A stretch of DNA of 64,000 bases from Gnomoniopsis sp. IMI 355080 (Eukaryota; Ascomycota; Sordariomycetes; Diaporthales; Gnomoniaceae): NCBI GenBank assembly GCA_027946555.1, contig JAPEVC010000017.1, positions 62,001 to 126,000 of the forward strand. Direction: 5' to 3'. The notes beneath the pieces are model-generated. The model ran no database searches. It worked only from the letters and a program-made list of their open reading frames with translations, and had not been told where the DNA came from. The position numbers were made by a program, and so were the translations under genes. Of this stretch, positions 54,164-64,000 are shown one piece after another. Positions within the stretch are counted from its first letter, which is position 1. The number at the start of each line of letters is the position of its first letter.

Positions 54164-54960
54164 GATGTTATTGTGACTTCTTGTCGCTTAGCGAGGGGAT
54201 CGGGAACTTTCATGGGCTGCACGCAGGTTTGTTCGGAGTGGACTGATTATCGTGATCTTGATCTGGATTCACTGGTCGAGTTAAATGAAAAGGTAATACT
54301 TCATATCTCACCCCAAAGCGAGGGCGAGATCTCTCGTACTTGAAACTCCCCTCTCCGCACTGATCGGAGGTTGTAGGCACTATGAAGGCGGCAAATGTTA
54401 CCGTGCCGGAAGCCCGCCCGTAAGCACTTACAGCGCAAAGGGAATGTAGTAGAGATAAGGCGCCATGTCCGGCGTATCATCCGCTAAACTTGTCAGCACC
54501 GGGGAATAGACCTCAATGGGCAATTAACTAACTCCCGTCCCGTACAGACTTTTGGCATACGGTCCTGGTGGCTGGTTCTGGGCAAGCTATGACATATCAA
54601 CTAAAACCACATGGGTACCTAGGCGACGGGCACCTAGAAGTTTATAGAAAAATAGTCCCCAGGTAACTTAAATTACTTTCCACCCAAAAGTCCGTGATTC
54701 GAGAAATTACGGTCGATCCTGTGTATGCAAATAATAGAGGTAATATGACGCTATAGTTTTTGAATCAGCGGAATCACTCATAAGCCTTTGGTCAAATCTA
54801 TAGCTTTCTGACACACGGTCCTGGTGCCCCTGCTGCTAAGCAACCTGTGACATCAGGAACAGGCAGCGAATACTATTTCATCATCAATCTTTTACTATCG
54901 TGTATAGTCCACTTTCTGTTCGCAAAATATTGCTGGCCCATGGCACAGATTGGGGCTCCA
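54164..54960. other. Intergenic, no gene seen
   Basis: 797 bp upstream of the amidohydrolase and downstream of the SRR1 relic; it should contain the amidohydrolase promoter. Short direct repeats with CATACGGTCCTGGTGGC / CACACGGTCCTGGTGCC occur near 54556 and 54812. Confidence 0.45.
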
Positions 54961-56206
54961 TCATATTCCATCATTTCTAACATATAAAGCCGCCTGGTAA
55001 AAGCGGTCTTCGTCGATGGGAAACTCATATTCCCTATAACAATCAGATACCATACGCCACACCCTCGGTGAAACACGGTCGATACTAGGCGCACAACCAA
55101 AGTCAGCTGTGAAATCTCAAAAAATAGGAGTCGCAACTCACGCGTTGTGCGGTGCATGCACTTTGTCCCATACGAGCATCTGGACGGGCAATGTCTGCAA
55201 TGATTTCTTGCACAGGAATGTCACTACTAAGCGAGACCACAATGCTCGCATCGTCGACCTTCAGAAATCCTCTCGGATCATCAACCACGGTGATACCATG
55301 CTCAAGCAGTATCTGCTTGTCCACGTCCGTGTGAATCGGATCCTGAGCGAAGCAAGACACCTCGGTCATTGTTCGGGAATGACTACCCCCTGGTGATGCT
55401 TCCACAGCATCGAGTTGCTGAAGCTGAGGCCGACGTGCAAGAAGATCCCGAAGCATCAAGACCAACGCGTATTGTGCGGTGCTCTCTGTGGCAGGTTTGC
55501 ACTGTAATGTTCCGCACCCAAAGGCGACGATATTCTCGACAGTCTTCTACAGGTTGATGGAGTCGAGCACTGCTTCTAGTTGAGCACAATGCGCGCTGGC
55601 TTTCCAGTCTGTCCTTTGGCGTTCAAATTGGATTTTTGTTTGATCATAAGTTAATGTCGGCCACGGCTGTAAAACTTTACCGGTCTGTGCGTCTCGTTCA
55701 ATGGTCGAGTGATTGACCACGATGGGATGAAAGACTGAGGCAAGTGGTGCTATCATGATTTCTGTGTGTGTCAAAAGTGGATCCCGCGATAGTCAAGGCG
55801 AGGCTGCGCGCTGTGCAATGTCAATGTCCGCGTCTTAGAAGACGTATTAGAGGCTCACCTGCATCACGTATATGGAGTCTCTTTCTGTGTCTACCGGATA
55901 GATCTCGCCTGTCCTAATTGGCAAGTCAAGCTTGGAACCGTCCAAACCAGGCACAGAAACGATGGAGGTTCCATAGTCGATCTGATCGACAATGTCTTGA
56001 ATAGCTGCCTTTGTGAAGAACGGAACGCCTTCAGCGTATAGGCGGCGCAAGGTTTGATGTGCTTGGCCCAAGAGACGCTGTTCCTCATCTTGTGGTCCAG
56101 GGTAAGGCGGGTAATGCGTCGTCGCGACGTAGCTTGTGAAGTCGTAATCTTCGCTCTTGTTGTCACCATCGTCGGCCGTAGTCAGCTGATACTTGTTTGC
56201 CATCAT
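54961..56206 (-). pseudogene. SRR1-domain protein, degraded
   Basis: Three stretches of one minus-strand gene are readable. The 5' part (56206 to about 55860) begins MMANKYQLTTADDG. The middle contains LEAVLDSINL, then an in-frame TAG at 55547-55549 where a codon such as CAG (Q) is expected, then KTVENIVAFGCGTLQ. The 3' part holds the SRR1-like block ending DIPVQEIIADIARP, where one base is lost near 55170-55182 before MLVWDKVHAPHN resumes in the next frame. The last exon carries SPRVWRMVSDCYREYEFP and stops at 54961. No splice acceptor joins the first two parts in phase, so another lesion lies at 55765-55860. SRR1 domain proteins have unclear function in fungi. At least three lesions make this a relic. 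Confidence 0.8.
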
Positions 56207-58284
56207 TAGCCACTGACGGCTATCAAGAACAGTCGGTTGACGTCGAGAGTCTGAGTAGTCTAGTGGATTTATCAGTACCGTGACGCTGCCAAAGCTGCGG
56301 ATGTTGTTAACGGCTGTAATCAAGTCAAATCCTTATATCTCACGATGCAGGAGTTGAGTTGGAGAAGCTATTGGGTATTTAACCTTTTCCCTCCGTTGTC
56401 ATTAAGTAATCTACTAGGGCTATCGGTTTCCCCTTATATTTCGTTACTGTCCTTTCCTTGTGTATATCAAACTGACCGACCATTCTATATATCGTCCAAT
56501 TCTCTAGACTTCTGTGACTATGGGAGATGAAAGAGTCTCCGGACCGTCGCTCGTAGTGATCTCTTGATCTTGAGGGTAGGGTAACTATATAGCGCTTTAG
56601 TTCGTTTTAGTTCGTTCCCATTCGCGTCTATTTCTCGGATGAGGGCCCTGTGGTCCCTTCTTGAAACCTCGCGGGTCTGCGACTGTTGTATAGCATTCTT
56701 GGCTGAACCTTGGAAGTTTGCTGAGATGTTTGCCTTTCCCACACTCCTTGATGGGCAGCAATTTCTCCCAGACTGGATCACTAGCGCTCAGCCGAATACG
56801 GTCAAACATGCGAACGGCGTTGTCGATAGCCATCTGTCGCTCCTTTTTCGAAGATATTCGTATGCATATGGGTCGATCAATTTCCAGTACAGGGAGGACT
56901 GACCGTGCAAGGGGTATTTCCAATTTCCGACCCTCGCCCTTAAGCTGTAGGCTGATGGCTGACCTTCATAGCTTCTCGTGCAATCTCACCAGTACAGTTC
57001 GAGTGACTCGGAAACCTGATGGCGCATTCTGTCGGCTTTCTTGGTTACGGGGTGCCCATGAACGGGCTGAGAAACGAGTCTCTGCTGAATCTTGTCAGGA
57101 AACAGCCGGATATCGACTTGGTCAAGAGCATCTGCATTGAAGATGGTAAATCTTCAAGCTACTTGATCAATACTTCAGATCGGTTCGCTCTATGTAGCAG
57201 GACCATCAGCGTGCACCAATTTCTTGAGACCAATCTGTCCTCTGATTTCATCGTGAGTACCCAATGGATGCCTGCACTTGCGTTGGTGCTCCAGCAATAC
57301 CTTGAGAGTATGTTCCAAGATCAAAATAGGATCCTGCGTCTCCTGCAATCAGACGCGTCCATGATCCGAGAGTTATAGGCCTTGCAAATCGCTACTGGAT
57401 GCCTGCCAATCACTCCTAGTTGGTGAAATTTGCGGCCCCTAGTGATTATACCTATATAACAACTATCCAGACTCTGTCAAATATCGTCCGTGTTATTTCT
57501 GGCAGAACTGAAGATTTTCCAGAGCCGCGAGGTATATCTACGTAATAATATCCAGCCGCAAGGCGACGGGGGAAGAAAGTTGGATGATCTAGATGTATAT
57601 GCATAGCTGCATTGGAACGCACGTCCCTTATCAGAGAGAAAAAGACCTACATTGTGGATTTGGATTGCAGATGACGTATTACACAAGGAATTCTATTTAT
57701 TTCAAGGGGACATGTCGTCTGTCCTGCTTGGAAAGAATAAGACTCAAATGAGAAAGTTTTACTTGAATATAAAAGCTTAGATACGGCTGCAGAGAAGCGT
57801 ACCGACTATCCGGCAGCAACTTTACTAGCGTCGCGATAAACTACTCGATCATCTACCGCGGTATAGAAGAGCCCAAATCCAAGGTCATCAGTGTTACTCT
57901 TATGTTTCAGTCAAGCTTATGTGACGAACGTGGAGCACCGCACAACATTATAGATTGCGCAGGTCTGCTCCCTTAGCATTAGCTAAATCAAGCCCTCGCT
58001 ATCTAGACCTGGATCCAAGTTAAAGCTCCACATCACTGAGTCTAACTTCCAAAGCAAAATCAGGCATCGCTGCGCCCCCGACAGTATGCAGCCCAAGTGG
58101 CCCCGAGCTCGCTAAGCTAGTACTATTACACTCACTTCCTCTCTTTCTTGAGAAACGCTGATAACAATGGCGATATACGGGGATTGACGAGGAGATACCT
58201 ACGCCCCTAATTGGTTGTCTGGTGTCAGCTTTCGTCCTTATCAATTTTTTTTTGCGAATTATGTCGGGTATCCAATGCACTCCC
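56207..58284. other. Mostly featureless interval
   Basis: Apart from a 119-codon plus-strand frame at 57019-57378 no gene is recognised. A minus-strand frame at 56597-56923 without an ATG and rich in charged residues may be a gene fragment. No transposon ends were seen. Confidence 0.4.
57019..57378 (+). CDS. Hypothetical 119-aa open frame
   Basis: Opens with ATG and runs 119 codons without recognised domain. Composition is protein-like (Leu-rich helices in the second half, LALVLQQYLESMFQDQNRIL), and it ends near a small AT-rich stretch. It might be an exon or relic of a larger gene; no splice partners were found. Confidence 0.25.
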   Translation: MAHSVGFLGYGVPMNGLRNESLLNLVRKQPDIDLVKSICIEDGKSSSYLINTSDRFALCSRTISVHQFLETNLSSDFIVSTQWMPALALVLQQYLESMFQDQNRILRLLQSDASMIREL

Positions 58285-59609
58285 TCATCCCCGTGGCAGA
58301 GGACGTGAGGTAGTAGACTGTCCATCCAAAGAATAGCACGGCTCCTCGTACAGAGAAAAGTCTGGCAACAATACACAGTAGATCAAAAACTTTACTAACA
58401 CCAATGTAGTTGTGATCTCAACTACCGTACACACCACCCGCGTCATACCTATGTCGCCCATGTGGACATTTGCACCTCCTGCCACCGACACCAGGCGCAC
58501 AAGGCCGGCTGCTGCAGCGCTGTGTGTGTCGAATTCTAGTTAGCCGCTATGCTTGTGGAAAGACCTAAGGCGACACAAAATTTGCATAGACGCAGCAAAA
58601 TCACTCACAAAAACCCGAGGCTAAGGCTCCCAGCGATGTATACCTTTTCTGTCGGGGGCTTCCTGAGTTTCCGTACCAGAAACCACGGCCAAATAGCATA
58701 GGAAAAATCGAGTATCACTGAACCCACTAAGGTTTTAGGTACGTTAGTTAACAGTGAGATCTTAATACCCCTGGCGCTAAGAGGAATGTTAATTCTACCG
58801 GAAAAGAGTGCACCGAATGGTGTAGTATCAATACACGTCCCCTTGACACGATGATACCAAAAAGAGACAACAGGCTTGCATGGAACCCAATTCATAATAG
58901 TATATACTTTGAATGATGCGAGTTAGCCCTTCAATGATTGGTCTAAGCTGACTTTCAGCTTTGCACTCACTGACGACAATAATGGCGTAGATGGCGATAG
59001 AACCCCAGATTAACATTCTTTGCCAACGTTCGAGTATAAAACGAAGCAAGAATGCAGCAACGACGGCCTTAGTCGCGAGTGTTAGGACTCCATTGATGCT
59101 CTGCGCCGTTAGTGCAAATATAATCGTGCTGGCTACTTCATCCGGTTGCAAGCCTGCAAGGCTGGTGCCCCATCCTTTATTTCTGCAACGCCCATGGGTT
59201 AGCAGGCGAGCAGTCCTCGCGGGCGTCTTACTCCAAGCCAAGTGAAATGTGATTTGTGATGAATATTGAGGGTATCGTACGCGGCTATTTGTTGAAATGA
59301 AGCGCCTAAAACGTCAAGTAGCTAAACCGTACTTCATGTTAATTTTCAAGCCTGCCGGGGCCCACGCCGAGGGAGGGGGGTCCGCCTATGGATAAGACAT
59401 ACGAATGCGAGGACATATAGATAGTCGTCAAGCCCATAAACAGTTGCGTAACGAATGCGGGTGTGAATGCGAAGCAGCACAAAAACAAAAACAAGTGCTA
59501 CCATGGCCCAATAACAAGGCATTACCCATCCAGGGGAGGGTTTGGAACCAGTAGACAAAGGGGTGGTCGTTGGCCCTTCAGCATTTTCCGCTGTCAAAAT
59601 GAAGGTCAT
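58285..59609 (-). CDS. Fungal rhodopsin-domain (SAT4/PTH11-like) membrane protein
   Basis: Six exons on the minus strand, 59403-59609, 59232-59284, 58971-59182, 58799-58906, 58609-58726 and 58285-58519, give 310 aa in one frame. Family features: the first TM with YWAMVALVFVFVLLRIHTR, then GLDDYLYVLAF; TM around AVVAAFLLRFILERWQRMLIW; the conserved loop PCKPVVSFWYHRVKGTC; and YIAGSLSLGFFAAAAGLVRL in a late TM. This pattern is the fungal rhodopsin domain (SAT4 family). Role: unknown, possibly surface sensing. The C-terminus after VEITTTL does not look like the family, so the last exon may be mis-assigned or decayed; the 53-nt second exon is the weakest join. Function remains unproven. Confidence 0.68.
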
Positions 59610-61459
59610 GTTCTGATGTGCGGCGGCAACATTTGCACCCAGGGAGATGGGGAGGAATTTGCATTGTTGTGTTTGAATCGCACAATTGATTCAGAATTTT
59701 GCCACGGACTGAGTCTCGATCTCTTAAGTATACAAAGGTTATCAGAATTTGCTAAGACATTGTCTTGGTACACGTGAGATTGGCCAATCTTTCCCTTGTC
59801 TCGCTCATGCATCGCCGATTCAGCATCGAAGGGGATGTGGCGTCGTGCATGTCTCAATTGTCCTTTTGCTGGGAGAACCTCGGACTCTGTGACTGGGAAC
59901 ATGTTGAGCGTGTTAAAATTAGGGAGCTGCAGGAGTGACGTAAATGACGTATAATACTTCTTTTTTCTGTACTCTACTCTAGATATAAATAGGCCTCTTC
60001 ACTTATCGGTGCGGACGCTTTATTCACTGTACCTCTGATAGAACGGCGAGAGTGTATGAAGTAAGATATTGAAAAATAGTTAAAGCAAAAGAAAAATTAA
60101 TTGTAGTTAATTTCAGACAGAGTTTTATAGCTTATGTTACTTAAATAGAATTTGTTTTAAGCTTACCAAACAAAAAATTTAGCTTTATTATTTAAAGTCT
60201 AGGTGAATATAGATCATTTTATATATCTATTGAATTATTTTATATTTAATGATCATGGCGTGTGTAAAAGAAAAAAGAGAAAATATTAAATTAAATTTTG
60301 AATAAAGCTTCCCTATTCATCTAAGCTAGGATAGCGCTTTGCTGCAATATATATGACACCTCCGGCTATAATCCAACATATTGCTATAATTAAAAACAAA
60401 TCCCATACTCTGACCTGGTATGGCTAATACAGCGGTCAGCATAGCAGGGAAGACTCAAAAGGTGAGTCTAGACGGTGCTATAGAGCCTGACAAACTTGCT
60501 CAGGAGACGAAGGTTGTGTTTCATCATTCACATCAGAAGCAATTTGAGCAATTAGCCAGAGTTGTCAATCGAGTTTCACCTCGCAGCGCCAGTCAGAAGT
60601 GTTGTGATTATTGACATATCCTGTAAAGTGTCCTTGACGACTGATGCTTTTCGGTAACCAATATTAGGATAGCAAGGCATTGACAAAAGATTTGATCAAA
60701 CTGTATTCAAAACGAATAACTGTTGGCAGAGTATCTAGATAGTAGGCTAGATTGGAAAGACTCATGAGGAGCAATATAACATTACATCTGATATGGTAAC
60801 TGTAGACGGTTTGGCCTTCAGTAAGTTGAAGTTAACGAGAAAAGCACTTTGCCCCAACCGACCTTCCCGAAAACCATATGACTATTGAAAGACAAACAGT
60901 GATTGTCTGCATCGAAGAAATTACCCTTGAAAGATTTCATGGCCTGGAATCGATCGTGCGATTTCATACTACAATTCATCACCCCTATCAAGGTACAGCA
61001 GTTAGTGGGCAGCCAGCCTTACCGGGGCTGACACCAGTGACCCTCACTGAGGACAGACATATCTCACACTGATATTCCATGTGACCATTGAATTATTGCA
61101 GACTTGCACTTCATTCTATGTAGGTCAGCTCCAGCAGCTATCAAGCGTTGGCTCGCTTACAAGGTTCGTTCGCAGTCATCTTCGAATGTTGGTAGCTTGA
61201 GGTACCACAGCAGGCCAAGTCGAAGTTCATAGTGCCGCGCACTGTCTGCACCTTGTTCTTGCAGCCAGGGTTCTCATCCTTTCGCTTCTCCCCTGACTGC
61301 AGGTGGCTGATTGACAGGGCACGGGAAAATTGCAAGCTTCTTGGCTACCTCCGTGTCTCTGCATAATAGTGTAGGGATTGTGAGTTTGCATCAAATCGAT
61401 TGACTGGTCCTTGGTGTCTGTTGTGAGTACCTATTCCTCAGGCTAACCATAGATTCAAG
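59610..61459. other. AT-rich interval, no gene
   Basis: 1.85 kb. The stretch 59930-60420 is markedly AT-rich, in places with TTAAA/AATTT runs, unlike the rest of the window. A short plus-strand frame (60420-60614) and a small minus-strand Cys-containing frame (61141-61335) are not convincing. The right end holds the promoter of the second P450. Confidence 0.6.
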
Positions 61460-63313
61460 ATGGGGAAGCTGTTGGTCACAGTCACCATTTCGGTGGTCTC
61501 GGCGCTGATTTACTTTGGCATGAAAATCTATGCCTCGCGCCGAGAGTTGTGGGCGCTGCAAAAGGCTGGATTGGTGAGTCCACACAGCGAAGGCCCCCGA
61601 TATTCCAATTGGTTGACCAATGAGTGCCAGCCTATGCCTGATGTTCACCCCGTCTTTGGGCACTTGCTTGTGCTGAAGAAAGCCTCAGCTTCTTTGCCGC
61701 CAAATACGATCATGCATAACGTTATGTGGAAGATTGCGAGGCAAAGCTTTCCTGGAGGCATTTACTACCTCTATCTCTGGCCCTTCAGCCGTACCCTCCT
61801 GGTCGTAGCAGACGCCTATGCCGCATCACAGGTAGAGACCATGAGCCTAGGAAAGGGCGACAATCTCGTTCAGCCAATCGAGGTAATCACCGGCGGATCG
61901 AGCCTCTTTACAATGGAGGGCGAGGAATGGAAGCGTTGGCGCCGGCTATTCAGCACAGGTTTCAGCGCCGGATATCTCGTTGGCCTGGCGCCAGTCATCG
62001 CAGATGAGGTCGCCGTCTTTCGCGACCTGCTACTCCAGAAGTGTCGACAGTCCTCCGATGGCTGCAGTAAGGTCTTTCAGCTGGAAGTATGCAGTTTTTT
62101 TTACTCCCAAGACACCTAGACCTCATGAGAAAACCGCTCAAAAGACTTGCCCAGATGATGCGTAAGTTTGAGAGGAGGTCCGCTGACAACGAAGTTGAAG
62201 GAGATGACCGTGCGGATGACATTTGATGTCATTGGCCGTGTTGTGCTTGATACAAGGCTGGATTATCAGATGCGCGACAACGAGCTGGCCGCTGCCCTGC
62301 GTTCGTCCATTGAATGGACTACATGGCGAGATCAGTTGAATCCGATAACGAAATATCTTACGATCCGTCCCATTGTACATTGGTTCAATAGTCGTGCTAT
62401 GAATCGTTACATTGGAAAAGAGATCGACCAGCGATTTGCTGAGCACATCGAGGCCGGTAGCAACAACCAAACCAAAGCCTCAACAAACGACTCCAGCCCT
62501 CGGTCGAAATCCATCGTCTCACTTCTGATAGATGAACTTGAGCGTGAGACTGGAAGCGACACCCTTGACCATATCAAGCGGGATGTCAAAGTCTCCATGG
62601 CTTCTCAGCTGCGGGCCTTTTTATTCGCGGGACACGATACATCCAGCGCCGCCCTCACATACTGCTACTATCTGCTTTCGACACACCCGGACGCTTTGAG
62701 CCGCCTACTTGCTGAACACAATGCCATTTTTGGTACTGACCCCACTGAAGCTCGAGCAGAGATTCACAAAGACCCACACAAGGTCAACCAGCTCCCCTTC
62801 ACCACAGCGGTAATCAAGGAGACGCTCCGCCTTTTTCCGCCAGCCGGCTCTATGCGCCTCGGTCGCGCTGGAGCCTTTATCACAGATGAAAGCGGACGTC
62901 AGTTCCCAACTGTGAACTGCAATGTCTGGACCCTCAGCCTAGCCATACATCACGACCCACGCTACTGGCATGAGCCGGAGAGATTCCTGCCCGAGCGATG
63001 GCTAGCAAGTCCCGGGGATGCTTTGTATGCCGGGAATACAAAGGGAGCATGGAGACCGTTTGAGCATGGGCCCCGGAGTTGTATAGGGCAGACGCTGGCT
63101 TTACTTGAGTTGAAGATCGCGTTGGTGTTGACAGTGCGCGAAGTACATGTCGTGCCAGCATACAAAGAGTGGGATGCCTTACATCCGAAGAAGTCCAGAA
63201 ACGGTGCGCAACTCATCAAGACAGTAAATGGCAACCGTGCATACCAGGAGGAGAAGGGGGCGGCTCATCCTGCAGACGGGTTTCCGGTGATAGTGGAGTT
63301 GAGGAAGCCTTGA
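61460..63313 (+). CDS. Cytochrome P450 (second)
   Basis: Two exons, 61460-62086 and 62195-63313, give 581 aa, a little longer than usual. N-terminal membrane anchor at residues 4-20. Motifs in order: I-helix AGHDTSS at about 354-360, ExxR ETLR at about 418-421, PERW at about 475-478 and haem loop FEHGPRSCIGQ with Cys 505. This set (AGHDT, GPRSCIGQ) resembles P450s of fungal polyketide pathways such as the StcS/AflN type, but family placement is not certain. The 108-nt intron ends in either GAAG/TTGAAG or, six bases on, TTGAAG/GAG; both keep the frame. There is no PKS, NRPS or terpene synthase beside it in this window, and the 3' end lies 0.7 kb from the right edge. Confidence 0.92.
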
Positions 63314-64000
63314 GCTCTAAGTTATTAGAAATAAATATTCTGCAACACTTCACGGCCGTGCAATGGAATCAAAGGAGATGAGCTTTTTGGCCTCGATTAG
63401 GAATGAGAGCGATAACGAGAGTTCGCAGAACAATCCATGGGATGCCAGACCAGCAAAACGACTTCATGGTAGCAGATGGGTAGTAAACCCATGATGGTGG
63501 TAAGGAAGCCAGCCACCACAGTTGTGTCGTCTCTTTTTTTGAGATATATTTAAAGTTACTGTTGCCTAATGCGAGTTTCCTCGCTTTGTCTATGTTTCTC
63601 TTTTTCCATGTCTTGCCAACCGCTTGAAGGATCTTGAGATAGACCTATGGCGTGTAGGAAGTAAGTTCGAGGGGAGACGCTTCCTTTTCACAGATTTACT
63701 TGCTGTAAAAATTGCGGTCGATAAAGCCGTTCTTCGATGGAGTGATTGCTGGCAAGCATGTGATACGTTCTGTGTCAATTGCTATGCTATTGTTGCACAT
63801 GGTACTGATTGTATGAAGGCAACTTCACCAAACAACGCTGACATTATCATATGAAGCTGTAATCTGCGCAAATTTTAACATGTTTATCTCTACTCTGCCT
63901 GTGGAAGTTGTGGTTGCTCCTTTTGGATTTCTGGTCCTGCTTGTCCCTCCCGTGGGCCGTCGAGCTCCATAACCATATACATTCTAGGCATAATGGTTGT
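63314..64000. other. 3' flank, no gene seen
   Basis: 687 bp to the window edge. A 76-codon plus-strand frame (63624-63854) has no recognisable features. Any next gene would lie outside the window. Confidence 0.45.

Noticed and set aside
56597..56923. 108-codon minus-strand frame
   Set aside because: It lacks an ATG and a recognisable domain; could be a fragment but support is too weak to list as a gene.
1..64000. CRISPR array, prophage or bacterial operon
   Set aside because: No regularly spaced repeats or phage genes; splice sites and gene content are eukaryotic.
52629..64000. A secondary-metabolite gene cluster
   Set aside because: No synthase, transporter or cluster regulator visible; kept only as a question in the findings.

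Overview
The window is nuclear DNA of a filamentous ascomycete (Pezizomycotina, most likely Sordariomycetes). Evidence: short GT-AG introns (about 40-230 nt, a few longer) with CTRAC-like branch sites, compact genes on both strands, and a gene set typical of that group (DASH subunit Dad4, Nca2, Slh1, Got1, CYP-rich flanks, fungal rhodopsin-type membrane protein, ochratoxinase-like amidohydrolase, SRR1-domain gene). I assigned the class from overall protein character, not from a marker. Exon joins were worked out by hand from splice consensus, reading phase and family conservation. No rRNA, tRNA, CRISPR or intact transposon was found.

Layout. From 0.7 to 48 kb is a housekeeping block: a short Pro-rich hypothetical protein, an Env9-like short-chain dehydrogenase, a G-patch protein, a CYP7-like P450, the helicase Slh1, the SNARE Ykt6, a disordered 644-aa protein, profilin, Got1, a broken epimerase/reductase, Ies6, Dad4, the double-AAA ATPase Afg2, a mitochondrial hypothetical protein, the Rab Sec4, Nca2, the C-4 methylsterol oxidase Erg25, pterin-4a-carbinolamine dehydratase, Arp5 and a bZIP factor. 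From about 48.8 to 64 kb the density drops and the content becomes accessory: a 3.8-kb gene-poor stretch, an ochratoxinase-like amidohydrolase, a SRR1-domain pseudogene, a rhodopsin-type membrane protein, an AT-rich patch, and a second P450.

How genes relate. Ies6 and Arp5, which form one module of the INO80 chromatin remodeller, lie about 17 kb apart. Ykt6, Got1 and Sec4 act at successive steps of ER-Golgi-plasma membrane traffic. Slh1 (ribosome quality control) and Afg2 (60S maturation) both serve ribosomes. Nca2 and the 966-aa protein are probably mitochondrial. The right-hand P450, amidohydrolase, membrane protein and SRR1 relic look like a variable, partly decayed region; no polyketide or peptide synthase is present, so it cannot be called a biosynthetic cluster from this window.
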